Shown: piece by piece, positions 1-7,620 of the stretch
Layout of the letters: the number at the start of each line of letters is the position of its first letter
Numbering within the stretch: the stretch's first letter is position 1
Assembly: GCA_945787845.1 (NCBI GenBank)
Contig: CALZJH010000016.1
Span: forward strand, 56,485-108,638
DNA length: 52,154 nt
Reading direction: 5' to 3'
Source of the DNA: an uncultured Woeseiaceae bacterium
GTDB taxonomy: Bacteria; Pseudomonadota; Gammaproteobacteria; Steroidobacterales; Woeseiaceae
Position numbers and translations under genes: made by a program
The notes under the pieces: generated by a model
What the model saw: the letters and a program-made list of their open reading frames with translations, nothing else
Told to the model about the DNA's origin: nothing
Database searches by the model: none

Positions 1-110
1 TGGCGCGCCCGGAGAGATTACTTGAAACAGCCCTAAGGCTGTTTCAACCCTGCGGGCTTCGCGGCTAAGCCGCTCCGGATCAAAACGCTGGCGCGTTTTG
101 TCGAACAGGA
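1..110 (-). repeat. tRNA-Arg 3'-end copy with inserted hairpin cluster (element A)
   Basis: Bases 1-19 are identical to 175-193, the last 19 nt (plus-strand reading) of the intact tRNA-Arg gene. The match stops at the T-loop, after ...gatt. Three hairpins follow: an 11-bp stem at 22-32/37-47 with loop CTAA, a 5-bp stem at 61-65/69-73, and an 8-bp stem at 81-88/93-100. The sequence then resumes with TCGAAC at 101-106, which is the T-loop motif that would have continued the tRNA. The element therefore looks like a partial tRNA copy split at TT/TCGA by palindromes. It lies downstream of the tRNA-Arg gene and its terminator. No open reading frame is credible here. The left edge may continue beyond the window. 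Confidence 0.7.
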
Positions 111-143
111 GTCTTCATCTTCATCCGGAACACCCAATATGAA

Positions 144-168
144 AAAGGGCCCCCGTTGGGGACCCTTT
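144..168 (-). terminator. Rho-independent terminator of tRNA-Arg
   Basis: On the minus strand a stem AAAGGG(T)CCCC / GGGGCCCTTT with loop AACG and one bulged base is followed by a run of five U. It starts 6 nt after the tRNA-Arg 3' end, where a tRNA terminator is expected. Confidence 0.8.
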
Positions 169-174
169 GTCATT

Positions 175-251
175 TGGCGCGCCCGGAGAGATTCGAACTC
201 CCGACCGCTCGGTTCGTAGCCGAGTACTCTATCCAGCTGAGCTACGGGCGC
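175..251 (-). tRNA. tRNA-Arg (anticodon ACG)
   Basis: The minus strand folds into a complete 77-nt cloverleaf. The acceptor stem is GCGCCCG/CGGGCGC, the anticodon stem is CTCGG/CCGAG with loop CTACGAA (anticodon ACG, normally deaminated to ICG), the T-loop is GTTCGAA, and the terminal CCA is encoded. It reads CGN arginine codons. In Escherichia coli the argVYZQ genes for this tRNA follow csrA and serV, and the same order is kept here except that a protease gene separates the two tRNAs. Confidence 0.97.
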
Positions 252-262
252 TTTGTCTGTTT

Positions 263-320
263 TGCGAGGGGAGACCCTCGCAGGGCCGCAAACTATACTG
301 ATCCGGGAACTGGAGGTAAA
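263..320 (-). promoter_or_regulatory. Promoter and leader hairpin of tRNA-Arg
   Basis: On the minus strand TTTACC (315-320) and TATAGT (292-297) are separated by exactly 17 bp, a good sigma-70 match. A GC-rich discriminator follows, as is usual for stable RNA promoters under stringent control. Between promoter and tRNA lies a perfect 8-bp hairpin (263-270/275-282, loop TCTC), probably part of the 5' leader removed by RNase P. Confidence 0.65.
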
Positions 321-345
321 GGCATTTGACGGGGAATATTGCGGA

Positions 346-374
346 TTGTCCCCTCCCGTAATTGATGCTGATAT
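346..374 (+). promoter_or_regulatory. Possible promoter of the aspartyl protease gene, leaderless type
   Basis: TTGTCC (346-351) and TGATAT (369-374) are 17 bp apart, and the -10-like box ends 6 nt before the ATG at 381, so transcription could begin at the start codon itself. The -10 match is weak (3 of 6). No Shine-Dalgarno is present before the ATG, which fits a leaderless message. Confidence 0.35.
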
Positions 375-380
375 GGGTAC

Positions 381-1301
381 ATGGTGAGAGTTGTTTCCTG
401 GCTGACCCTGGCATTGCTCATTTCGGGCTGTGCGGCACCGCTCGTGCTCGAAAAAGACGGTGCCCTTGCCGTTATTCCCCGGCAGAGCGGTGACTCTGGC
501 CTGATTCTCGTCGACACCATGGTCAACGGCAAGGGACCGTTTCGGTTCGCCCTGGATACCGCCGCCAGCATTTCCGTGCTACTCGAGTCCACAGCCGAGG
601 CCGCCAATGTCGTTGCCCACCCGAGCAAACGAATTCGCTTACAGGGCATGACAGGGTCCGGTACCTTTCCTGCCGCCGAAGCCGGCCGCATCGACGTCGG
701 TAGCTTGCGCTGGAACTCACCTCTGCTGGTGCTGCTTCCCGACTCTTCGCCGGTTGCCGGAAGGGTCGACGGGATCCTCGGCATCGACTTTCTGAGTCGC
801 TATGCCGTGGCCTATTCCGCTGACGACCGCGCCATACGATTCTATCCGCGTGAGTTGGTCCAGGAGCGACTGGGCTATCGAGGCTGGTCGACTGTACCGC
901 TCAATGAGATTCGCGTTGCGGGCAGCGATGCGTCGATCCTGGGCTTCGGGATAATGATCTCGGGACGCAGGGTTTCTGCGATCTTCGATCTCGGTTCGGA
1001 TACGAGCTTGATGAACCATCGAGCCGCGAGGGTGATAGGTGCGCACACTCGGAGGCGGCGAGATGATGGGGTTTCCGGTGCGTTTGGCAGCACGATCGTC
1101 GCGACCAAGCTCATATTCTGGGAGATCTGGGTCGGGGGACAACGCTGGCACAGTAAGAATTTTCTCGTCGCCGATTTCCCTGTCTTTGAAGCCCTCGGCC
1201 TGCAGAAAATACCGGCTGCAGTCGCTGGCATAGATTTGTTCGACAGCCGTGATTTCGTGATCGACTTTGCCGGGATGCGGTTGCTGGTTCGGCATCGGTG
1301 A
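381..1301 (+). CDS. Retropepsin-like aspartyl protease lipoprotein
   Basis: The 306-residue protein begins with a lipoprotein signal peptide (lipobox LISGC at about residues 13-17), so it is probably anchored in the cell envelope. It has two aspartyl-protease-like lobes. The first has ALDTAAS with D59 in the catalytic position, but Ala replaces the Gly of the usual DTG motif. The second has IFDLGSDTS with D203. A GILGIDFLS segment typical of bacterial retropepsin-like proteins (Asp_protease_2 family) lies between them. Substrate is unknown. The gene runs opposite to its neighbours and sits between two tRNA genes that are normally adjacent, flanked by tRNA-fragment repeats, so it may be a later insertion. 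A bilobal, pepsin-like active site is an inference. Confidence 0.8.
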   Translation: MVRVVSWLTLALLISGCAAPLVLEKDGALAVIPRQSGDSGLILVDTMVNGKGPFRFALDTAASISVLLESTAEAANVVAHPSKRIRLQGMTGSGTFPAAEAGRIDVGSLRWNSPLLVLLPDSSPVAGRVDGILGIDFLSRYAVAYSADDRAIRFYPRELVQERLGYRGWSTVPLNEIRVAGSDASILGFGIMISGRRVSAIFDLGSDTSLMNHRAARVIGAHTRRRRDDGVSGAFGSTIVATKLIFWEIWVGGQRWHSKNFLVADFPVFEALGLQKIPAAVAGIDLFDSRDFVIDFAGMRLLVRHR

Positions 1302-1400
1302 GAGGAGAGGGATTCTCGCTCGCTGCGCTCGCGAGCCCACAGGCGCCTGCGGCGCTGCGTGGGTCGAACAGGGATCGAAGTCCCGAACTCTCTCGGCGGA
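1302..1400 (-). repeat. tRNA-Ser 3'-end-like copy with inserted hairpins (element B)
   Basis: Directly after the protease stop codon, gagagggatt (1305-1314) matches the tail of the tRNA-Ser gene up to the T-loop. Hairpin-forming sequence follows: CTCGC/GCGAG at 1315-1335, and a composite stem CCCAC..GCGCC / GGCGC..GTGGG at 1336-1363. The T-loop motif TCGAAC then resumes at 1364-1369. A further T-arm-like stem (GGGA/TCCC around TTCGA on the minus strand, about 1371-1385) and a CTCTCTCGGCGGA tail ending at 1400 look like more tRNA debris. The layout is the same as in element A: tRNA end, palindromes, TCGAACAGG. Confidence 0.6.
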
Positions 1401-1405
1401 AAACA

Positions 1406-1429
1406 AAAAGGCCCCGAAAGGGGCCTTTT
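1406..1429 (-). terminator. Rho-independent terminator of tRNA-Ser
   Basis: A 10-bp stem AAAAGGCCCC/GGGGCCTTTT with loop TTTC on the minus strand is followed by U-rich sequence. It begins 7 nt after the tRNA-Ser 3' end. Confidence 0.85.
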
Positions 1430-1436
1430 GGTTTTC

Positions 1437-1527
1437 TGGCGGAGAGAGAGGGATTCGAACCCTCGAAGGGCTTTTAACCCTTACTCCCTTAGCAGGGGAG
1501 CGCTTTCGACCACTCAGCCATCTCTCC
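1437..1527 (-). tRNA. tRNA-Ser (anticodon GCT)
   Basis: This 91-nt minus-strand cloverleaf has acceptor GGAGAGA/TCTCTCC, anticodon stem CTCCC/GGGAG with loop CTGCTAA (anticodon GCT), a long variable arm (AAGGGTTAAAAGCCCTT) typical of tRNA-Ser, a T-loop GTTCGAA and an encoded CCA. It reads AGC/AGU. It corresponds to serV of E. coli, which also lies directly downstream of csrA. Confidence 0.97.
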
Positions 1528-1554
1528 GAAATCCGATTTTTCATAGCCCTCGCC

Positions 1555-1658
1555 GGGGAGCGCTTTGACTCGGGGCATCCTGCCCCTCGCCCTCCGGGCG
1601 CGCTGCGCGCGTCCAAAATTGCTCCTGCAATTTCGTCGACCACTCAGCCATCTCTCCG
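1555..1658 (-). repeat. tRNA-Ser 5'-part copy interrupted by hairpin cluster (element C)
   Basis: Two blocks repeat the adjacent tRNA-Ser gene. Bases 1555-1566 equal 1495-1506 (12 nt), and 1636-1658 equal 1506-1528 (23 nt). Together they copy 34 contiguous nt of the tRNA 5' part, but a 69-bp insert (1567-1635) splits them at the TTTCGAC site. The insert holds three hairpins: GGGGCA/TGCCCC, GCGCG/CGCGC, and AAATTGC/GCAATTT with loop TCCT. It lies between csrA and the functional tRNA-Ser, so a csrA read-through transcript would include it. It accounts for nearly half of the 219-bp csrA-tRNA gap; nothing else was seen there. Confidence 0.75.
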
Positions 1659-1746
1659 TAATGTATGCCGCTCGCGCGGACTGCGCATGTTACTGGCACA
1701 GAATACGTGGGTAAAGCGGTAAGGCGGCTTTTTTCGTCCGACCTTC

Positions 1747-1941
1747 TCAGTCGGATTCGGGCTTCTGTCCAGAGGCCTGTTCGCTCTGGATTCGCTCGTA
1801 GATTTCTTCCCGGTGCACTGCGACGTCTTTGGGTGCATTGATCCCGATACGGACCTGATTTCCCTTGACCCCCAGGACGGTGATCGTGATATCGCTCCCG
1901 ATCATGACCGTCTCTCCAGCGCGTCGCGTTAGAATCAGCAT
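1747..1941 (-). CDS. csrA: Carbon storage regulator CsrA
   Basis: The 64-residue protein is a full-length CsrA/RsmA: it starts [17 protein letters not shown] and contains the [12 protein letters not shown] core. CsrA is a homodimeric RNA-binding protein that binds GGA motifs in leaders and represses or stabilises mRNAs for carbon storage, motility and biofilm. A good Shine-Dalgarno (AGGAG) lies about 10 nt before the ATG. The acidic C-terminal tail after residue 50 is variable in the family. Position between alaS and tRNA-Ser is the conserved gammaproteobacterial order. The 145-bp gap to alaS shows no clear terminator and probably holds its own promoter. Confidence 0.97.
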   Translation of the reverse strand: MLILTRRAGETVMIGSDITITVLGVKGNQVRIGINAPKDVAVHREEIYERIQSEQASGQKPESD

Positions 1942-2086
1942 AGCTTCCTACTCCTGCCTGGCGGGGCTCGAAGCCCCGTTCTTATTACGCGTCGTACTTT
2001 CCTTAAACTGTTGTAATACTAGCCGAAACTGGCACTGGATGCGCGTGAGAACCATTTGCACCAGCCCAGTGGCTTGGACACTCAGG

Positions 2087-4693
2087 TCAGGACAGTTGTT
2101 CCGCCACCCAGTCAGATACTGATTTGAGCGCCTGGTCAAGCTTTGTCGGATCCGTACCGCCGGCCTGCGCGAAGTCGGGCCGACCGCCGCCTTTGCCGCC
2201 CACCTGCTCGGCCACGGGCTTGATCAGGTCGCCCGCGCGGAGCTTGTCGGTGTTGTTCTTTGTGACCCCCGCGGCCAGCCGGACCTTGCCGTTATCCACG
2301 GAACCGAGTACCACGACGGCGTTCTGCAGCTTGTCCTTGAACTTGTCCACGGCATCGCGGAGGGTCTTGGCGTCGGCGCCGTCCATGCGTGTCGCCAGTA
2401 CCTTGATACCGGCGATTTCCTCGACAGCGTCCGTGTGGTCGGTCGCCTGTCCGGTGACGAGCGCCTGTTTCGCGGCGGCCAGGTCCCTCTCGAGGTCCTT
2501 GGTCCGCTTCAGCAACTGCTCGACCTTGGTCGCCGCCTGGTCGGGCGTGCTGCGCAGTAAGCCAGCCAGGTCGTGAAGCGTCTGCTGATTGCCGTCGATC
2601 CACTCCATGGCACCCTGCCCGGTCACGGCCTCGATGCGACGCACACCCGACGCGACACCGCCTTCATGTGTGATCTTGAAGACGCCGATATCACCCGTGC
2701 GTTCGACATGGGTACCGCCGCAGAGCTCGACCGAGAAGTCGCCGACGCGCAGTACACGAACCTTGTCCCCATATTTTTCACCAAACAATGCCATGGCACC
2801 GGACTCGATCGCGTCGTCGTAGGTCATGTGTTCGGTTTGCGCAGGTGTGTTCTTGCGGATCTCGGCGTTTACGAGGTCCTCGATCCCCTGCAGTTGCTCG
2901 GCCGTGACACCTTCATAATGCGAAAAATCGAATCGCAACCGGTCTGGCGCAACCAGCGATCCCTTCTGGGTGACGTGGTCGCCGAGAACCTGCCGCAAGG
3001 CCGCATGCATTAAATGCGTCGCCGTGTGATTGAGGCGGATGGCCTGGCGGCGGTCGGCGTCGACAACGGCCTCGATCGAGTCGCCGACTTTCAGCGAACC
3101 TTGCTCAACAGCGCCGAAGTGCACGTTGGCATCGCCGCTCTTTTGTGTGTCGTCGACGCGGAACAGCTTGCCGTCCGTCACGAGGATACCGGTATCGCCG
3201 ATTTGTCCGCCCGATTCCGCATAGAAAGGTGTCGATGCGAGAACGACCGCACCATCATCACCCTCCGCAAGTTCGTCGACGGCGTTACCGTCCTTGAACA
3301 GCGCGGCTACCTCGCAGGAATTTTCGTTACCGTCGTAACCCAGGAACTCGGTCTTCACGTCGGTCTTCAAGCCGTCACCGCTGACGGCGCCAAATTTGCT
3401 GGCCGCCTTGGCCTTGTCGCGCTGTCCCTGCATGGCCGCCTCAAAGCCGGCGGTATCGATGGTCAGCTCCCGCTCGCGGGCCACATCGGCCGTGAGGTCA
3501 ACCGGGAATCCATAGGTGTCGTAGAGTTTGAAGACAACGTCGCCCGGAATCTCTTTACCGTCGAGGTCCGCAATGGCCGCTTCGAGAATGTCCATGCCCT
3601 GGTCGAGCGTCTCGGCGAAACGTGTTTCTTCCTTCGCGAGTACTTTCTCGACGTGGGCCTGCGCCTTCGCCAGTTCAGGGTAGGCCTCGCCCATTTCCTG
3701 CACGAGCGGTGCCACGAGTTTGTGGAAGAACAGCTCGTTCGTGCCGAGCTTCTTGCCGTGACGAATCGCGCGGCGAATGATGCGTCGCAATACGTAACCC
3801 CTGCCCTCGTTGCCCGGCAGCACGCCGTCGACAATCAGGAAGGAACAGGCACGGATGTGGTCCGCGATGACGTTGAGCGAACTCGAACCATCGTTGTCGA
3901 CGCCAAGAACATCGGCCGTTGACTGGATAAGGTGAGCGAACAGGTCGATCTGGTAATTGCTGTGCACCTGCTGCATGACTGCCGCGATGCGCTCGAGACC
4001 CATGCCCGTGTCGACGGAGGGCTTTGGCAGCGGCGTCATCTCGCCATCGGCCGAACGATCGAACTGCATGAAAACCAGGTTCCAGACCTCTACGTAGCGA
4101 TCGCCATCCTCGTCAGGTGAACCCGGCGGGCCTCCCGGTACTCTCTCGCCATGGTCGAAGAAGATCTCGCTGCACGGCCCACAGGGGCCGGTATCACCCA
4201 TCGCCCAGAAGTTGTCTTTCGCGCCGAGACGCGAGAAGCGCTTTGGATCGACTTTCATCTCCTTGAGCCAGATGTCCGCCGCCTCATCGTCGTCTTCGAA
4301 GACTGTGACCCAAAGGCGCTCCGCGGGAAGCCCGAGCGTGCCCGTCAGGAAGTCCCAGGCGTATTGAATGGCCTCGCGTTTGAAATAGTCGCCGAAGCTG
4401 AAGTTCCCGAGCATCTCGAAGAAGGTGTGATGACGAGCCGTGTAACCCACGTTCTCGAGATCGTTGTGCTTGCCACCTGCGCGCACGCAGCGTTGTGACG
4501 ATGCGGCCGTCGAGTAATTGCGCTTCTCGTCACCAAGGAAGACGTCCTTGAACTGGACCATGCCGGCATTGGTGAACAGCAGCGTCGGGTCATTGCCCGG
4601 CAGCAGGGGAGAGCTCGCGACGACCTCGTGGCCGTGTTCACGAAAGAAATCCAGGAACGCCTGGCGGAGCTCATTGCTCGTCATGGTCTTCAT
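2087..4693 (-). CDS. alaS: Alanyl-tRNA synthetase
   Basis: This enzyme charges tRNA-Ala with alanine and clears mischarged Ser/Gly. The 868-residue reading from the ATG at 4693 matches the usual length (E. coli 876). The N-terminus [19 protein letters not shown] and [18 protein letters not shown] is the class II catalytic core. The editing domain has [12 protein letters not shown] and CGGTHVER zinc-site motifs. The C-terminal region ends with the [12 protein letters not shown] glycine-rich motif of the DHHA1 domain. A longer reading to 4849 overlaps recX and lacks family similarity, so it was rejected; ATG at 4684 is an equal alternative. No strong Shine-Dalgarno is seen. Confidence 0.97.
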   Translation of the reverse strand: MKTMTSNELRQAFLDFFREHGHEVVASSPLLPGNDPTLLFTNAGMVQFKDVFLGDEKRNYSTAASSQRCVRAGGKHNDLENVGYTARHHTFFEMLGNFSFGDYFKREAIQYAWDFLTGTLGLPAERLWVTVFEDDDEAADIWLKEMKVDPKRFSRLGAKDNFWAMGDTGPCGPCSEIFFDHGERVPGGPPGSPDEDGDRYVEVWNLVFMQFDRSADGEMTPLPKPSVDTGMGLERIAAVMQQVHSNYQIDLFAHLIQSTADVLGVDNDGSSSLNVIADHIRACSFLIVDGVLPGNEGRGYVLRRIIRRAIRHGKKLGTNELFFHKLVAPLVQEMGEAYPELAKAQAHVEKVLAKEETRFAETLDQGMDILEAAIADLDGKEIPGDVVFKLYDTYGFPVDLTADVARERELTIDTAGFEAAMQGQRDKAKAASKFGAVSGDGLKTDVKTEFLGYDGNENSCEVAALFKDGNAVDELAEGDDGAVVLASTPFYAESGGQIGDTGILVTDGKLFRVDDTQKSGDANVHFGAVEQGSLKVGDSIEAVVDADRRQAIRLNHTATHLMHAALRQVLGDHVTQKGSLVAPDRLRFDFSHYEGVTAEQLQGIEDLVNAEIRKNTPAQTEHMTYDDAIESGAMALFGEKYGDKVRVLRVGDFSVELCGGTHVERTGDIGVFKITHEGGVASGVRRIEAVTGQGAMEWIDGNQQTLHDLAGLLRSTPDQAATKVEQLLKRTKDLERDLAAAKQALVTGQATDHTDAVEEIAGIKVLATRMDGADAKTLRDAVDKFKDKLQNAVVVLGSVDNGKVRLAAGVTKNNTDKLRAGDLIKPVAEQVGGKGGGRPDFAQAGGTDPTKLDQALKSVSDWVAEQLS

Positions 4694-4710
4694 GGGGCGT
4701 ATGGTAACGG

Positions 4711-5202
4711 CTAAAACGCCGATTGAATATGGTCTTGCTCGAACCCGCGGTACTGGAGAAACCGCATCTGACGGGCCTTTTCCTTGAAGTCGGTTGGCAC
4801 GGCCGTGCCGAATTTCTTGTGGCGCTGCTCGCGTGCCAGGACACGCCAATCCGGGTCGGCCTCTTCGAGCGCAATCTCAATGGTCGAATGGGGGATACCG
4901 CGCTGGCCGAGATCGGTGCGAATGCGCACGGGACCTTTCCCCTGGTTGATACGCGATTGCACGAAGCTCTCGGTGAAGCGCCGGTCGCTTTGCAGACCGT
5001 CGTCGGTCAGCTGGCAAACGGCCTGCTCGGCCACGTCCCGCTCGAATCCCTTGTCGGCCAGTTTCCTGATGAGCTCAGCCTGGCCGTACTCACGACGAGC
5101 AAGAAAGTCCATGGCCTTCTTGCGAGCTTCGAGAGGCGAAGCAAAACGATCGTCACCATCAGACGCAGACAAACCAGCAATTTCTTCGTGTACCGGCTTC
5201 AT
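4711..5202 (-). CDS. recX: Regulatory protein RecX
   Basis: RecX binds RecA and limits filament growth. The 163-residue reading from ATG at 5202 matches family length (E. coli 166). It shows the tandem three-helix RecX repeats: [19 protein letters not shown], then [19 protein letters not shown] with [10 protein letters not shown], and a C-terminal [11 protein letters not shown] block. A GTG at 5259 would add 19 residues, but these would be encoded inside the recA-recX hairpin and look unrelated, so the shorter start is preferred. It lies downstream of recA and upstream of alaS, as in enteric bacteria. Confidence 0.9.
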   Translation of the reverse strand: MKPVHEEIAGLSASDGDDRFASPLEARKKAMDFLARREYGQAELIRKLADKGFERDVAEQAVCQLTDDGLQSDRRFTESFVQSRINQGKGPVRIRTDLGQRGIPHSTIEIALEEADPDWRVLAREQRHKKFGTAVPTDFKEKARQMRFLQYRGFEQDHIQSAF

Positions 5203-5240
5203 TTCAGGCAATCCATTGTCACGCCGGTTGACAACCGGAT

Positions 5241-5311
5241 CGTCCTGGGAGACTCGCACTGCAATGGCTCGCTTCGCTGCGCTTTATTTGCTGTGCGAGT
5301 CTCCCAGGACG
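5241..5311 (-). other. Long hairpin between recA and recX
   Basis: A perfect 19-bp inverted repeat (5241-5259 with 5293-5311) encloses a 33-nt loop whose ends can pair for four more base pairs. There is no U-tract after it, so it is not a standard terminator. It may attenuate recX expression or protect the recA 3' end. The loop contains GCTCGCTTCGCTGCGC, which resembles the hairpin sequence of element B near the tRNAs. A second small dyad, CCGGT/ACCGG, lies at 5224-5238. Confidence 0.75.
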
Positions 5312-5351
5312 CCCCGGCACTGAACCAGCCCGGTTTCGACTAACGCCGCCG

Positions 5352-6449
5352 CTAGGCCTCGGCGGCCTTTCCGACCTTTTCGGCCTTGTCGGGCTTGTCG
5401 GCCTTTTCGGCAGCCGCATCGTCCGCGGCCTGTGCAGCTGCTTCAGCCACTTCTGCTTTGGTCGGCAGCAGCTTCTTACGAATCCTGCCTTCTATCTCAT
5501 CGGCCATGGCCGGGTTGTTCTTGAGGAATTCGCGGACGTTTTCCTTGCCCTGGCCGATACGATCATCACCGTAGCTGTACCAGGAACCCGCCTTGTCGAC
5601 GATGCCATGCTGCACACCGAGATCGATAACCTCACCCATGCGCGAGATGCCCTCGCCGTAGAGAATTTCGAACTCGGCCTGCTTGAACGGCGGCGACACC
5701 TTGTTCTTGACGACCTTGACACGCGTCTGGTTGCCGATGACCTCGTCGCCTTTCTTGATCGCACCGATACGGCGAATGTCGAGCCGCACCGACGAGTAGA
5801 ACTTGAGTGCGTTACCGCCCGTGGTCGTTTCAGGACTGCCGAACATGACGCCAATCTTCATACGAATCTGGTTGATGAAAACGACCATCGTGTTCGAACG
5901 TTGGATGTTGCCGGTCAGCTTGCGGAGCGCCTGCGACATCAGTCGAGCCTGAAGGCCCATGTGGGAGTCGCCCATCTCGCCTTCGATCTCGGCCTTCGGC
6001 GTCAGCGCCGCAACCGAGTCGATCACGACAATGTCGACGGCGCCCGAGCGCACGAGCATGTCGGTAATTTCGAGCGCCTGCTCACCCGTGTCGGGCTGCG
6101 AGACCAGTAACTCGTCGACGTTGACACCGAGTTTTTCGGCGTAGCCCGGGTCGAGCGCATGCTCGGCGTCGACGAACGCCGCCGTGCCGCCCAGTTTCTG
6201 CGACTCGGCGATAACCTGCAGCGTCAGCGTGGTCTTGCCGGAGGATTCCGGGCCGTAGATCTCGACAACCCGGCCTTTCGGCAGACCGCCGATACCCAGC
6301 GCGACGTCGAGGCCGATCGAGCCCGTGGAGATGGCCTCGATATCCCGGGCCGCCTGGCCGTCTCCCATGCGCATGACCGAGCCTTTGCCAAACTGCTTTT
6401 CGATTTGGCCGAGTGCCTGCGCGAGTGCTTTCTTACGATTGTCATCCAT
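5352..6449 (-). CDS. recA: Recombinase RecA
   Basis: RecA polymerises on single-stranded DNA, catalyses strand exchange and triggers LexA cleavage. From the ATG at 6449 the protein has 365 residues: [21 protein letters not shown], Walker [10 protein letters not shown], Walker B region [12 protein letters not shown], the L1/L2 DNA-binding loops ([12 protein letters not shown] and [13 protein letters not shown]) and an unusually Lys/Ala/Asp-rich C-terminal tail ([17 protein letters not shown]). An upstream ATG at 6521 lies inside the LexA box and was rejected. There is no intein. A perfect SOS box lies 57 bp upstream. Confidence 0.98.
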   Translation of the reverse strand: MDDNRKKALAQALGQIEKQFGKGSVMRMGDGQAARDIEAISTGSIGLDVALGIGGLPKGRVVEIYGPESSGKTTLTLQVIAESQKLGGTAAFVDAEHALDPGYAEKLGVNVDELLVSQPDTGEQALEITDMLVRSGAVDIVVIDSVAALTPKAEIEGEMGDSHMGLQARLMSQALRKLTGNIQRSNTMVVFINQIRMKIGVMFGSPETTTGGNALKFYSSVRLDIRRIGAIKKGDEVIGNQTRVKVVKNKVSPPFKQAEFEILYGEGISRMGEVIDLGVQHGIVDKAGSWYSYGDDRIGQGKENVREFLKNNPAMADEIEGRIRKKLLPTKAEVAEAAAQAADDAAAEKADKPDKAEKVGKAAEA

Positions 6450-6505
6450 TATTTCTGGTCCATTGTTCTGGTCGTTTTCGGGTGCCGAAAGGCGTGATTG
6501 GAGGA

Positions 6506-6525
6506 TACTGTGGATTTGCACAGTA
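6506..6525 (-). promoter_or_regulatory. LexA (SOS) box of recA
   Basis: The sequence TACTGTGGATTTGCACAGTA is a perfect dyad with the CTGT-N8-ACAG core and flanking TA/TA, as in the E. coli LexA consensus. It lies upstream of the recA ATG at 6449. It shows SOS control of recA and probably of recX by read-through. Confidence 0.92.
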
Positions 6526-6610
6526 TTATTTCATGGAGGCCGCGTCAATAGTAGCTTTCAGGAGGCCTGAATTTGGCCAATCTCTGCAGATTCTCGAAAA
6601 GGGCCTTAAG

Positions 6611-7120
6611 CTACTGTTTCAGCGGCACGTAGCTCACCCCGCCAGGCACCGACACCGACTCCACGAGCTCAAAGCTCGACCACTCCGTGGTCACCCTTTG
6701 CGTCAATCGTTCGGTCGGAAATGCCCGCGCATTGCGCACCACGGTGATATGGGGGCGGTAATTCCGGTCCTCGGGTTTCAGGCCAAGGTCCAGCAACACC
6801 GCATTCAGAGCGTCGACAAGCTGTTGCAGCGCGGGCGGCACAGTGGCGGCGCTCAGACTCGCGACCCGCGGCCTCGCCCAGTACTCGAGCCGATCGAAAT
6901 TCAGGCGGAATGGCTCGACCTCGATCTGCGCCGCCCGTTCCAGGAGATACGGCACCCGGTTCTCGGGAAACGGCCCGATAAAGGCCAGGGTCACGTGCCA
7001 GTCGCGGCGATCGACCGCACGACCTTCGACCGTCTTGGCGACCGAGGCCACCACGTCGCGCAATCGGTCGCGCTGTCGATGATCTGGCCACAGGGCGAAA
7101 AAGAGACGTTTCGTATTCAT
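6611..7120 (-). CDS. thpR: RNA 2',3'-cyclic phosphodiesterase ThpR (LigT)
   Basis: The 169-residue protein belongs to the 2H phosphoesterase superfamily. Both catalytic HxT motifs are present: HVTLAF near residue 42 and HITVVR near residue 123. The N-terminus RLFFALWPD is typical. The family hydrolyses RNA 2',3'-cyclic phosphates and can join tRNA half-molecules by 2'-5' linkage in vitro. Its ATG overlaps the pncC stop codon by 4 bp (ATGA), so it is translationally coupled in a GT4-pncC-thpR operon ahead of recA. Confidence 0.93.
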   Translation of the reverse strand: MNTKRLFFALWPDHRQRDRLRDVVASVAKTVEGRAVDRRDWHVTLAFIGPFPENRVPYLLERAAQIEVEPFRLNFDRLEYWARPRVASLSAATVPPALQQLVDALNAVLLDLGLKPEDRNYRPHITVVRNARAFPTERLTQRVTTEWSSFELVESVSVPGGVSYVPLKQ

Positions 7121-7620
7121 ACTTCGATGCGCTCCAGCACGCCCTGCAGTGCATGCGCCACGGTCAGCTCGCGCACCAGTTCCCGGTCACCCGAGAAGTG
7201 TTCGCAGCTCGTATCGACGAGCGCGTTGCTGCCGTCCCGAACGGCCCATGCAAACCAGACGGTGCCGACGGGCTTTTCCTCGGTGCCGCCATCGGGCCCG
7301 GCAACGCCGCTAACCGCCACGGCAATATCGGCACCGCTGAGATGCAAAACACCTTCCGCCATTTCCTCGACGACGGTCTCGCTCACCGCACCGTGCTCTT
7401 CGATCGTTTCGTTTTTTACGCCCAGGATGGACTCCTTCGCCCCGTTCGAGTAACTGACAACGCCGTAGCCGAAGACGGCTGAACTGCCTGCGACGTCCGT
7501 AATACTCTTGGCAATCCAGCCGCCCGTGCAGGACTCCGCCGTCGCGACCGCCTTGCTCGCCGCGGTCAGATCGTCGACGACCGCTGCAGAGAGTTTTTGT
7601 AGTGATTCGTAGTCAGCCAT
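7117..7620 (-). CDS. pncC: Nicotinamide-nucleotide amidase (CinA C-terminal domain protein)
   Basis: The 167-residue stand-alone CinA_C domain deamidates nicotinamide mononucleotide to nicotinate mononucleotide, recycling NMN released by NAD-dependent DNA ligase. Family motifs seen are ATAESCTGGWIAKSIT, GSSAVFGYGVVSYSN, and SGVAGPDGGTEEKPVGTVW. Length is normal for the short form (E. coli PncC 165). It precedes recA, the common position in Gammaproteobacteria. Its start overlaps the end of the glycosyltransferase gene by 8 bp. Confidence 0.94.
   Translation of the reverse strand: MADYESLQKLSAAVVDDLTAASKAVATAESCTGGWIAKSITDVAGSSAVFGYGVVSYSNGAKESILGVKNETIEEHGAVSETVVEEMAEGVLHLSGADIAVAVSGVAGPDGGTEEKPVGTVWFAWAVRDGSNALVDTSCEHFSGDRELVRELTVAHALQGVLERIEV

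Noticed and set aside
20..110. CRISPR or integron attC array
   Set aside because: The hairpins are not equally spaced repeats and lack attC R/L box order; no cas or integrase gene is seen.
717..1643. 308-codon frame crossing the protease gene, tRNA-Ser and repeat elements
   Set aside because: It runs through a tRNA gene and palindromes, so it cannot be a real protein gene.
1..1660. Prophage or genomic island at the tRNA genes
   Set aside because: No integrase, phage or mobilisation gene is present; only short tRNA copies and hairpins are seen.
3014..3922. 302-codon open frame antisense to alaS
   Set aside because: Shadow frame; alaS is certain and this has no independent support.
5224..5311. 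Rho-independent terminator after recA
   Set aside because: The stem is strong but has no U-tract on the transcribed strand, so it was listed as a hairpin only.
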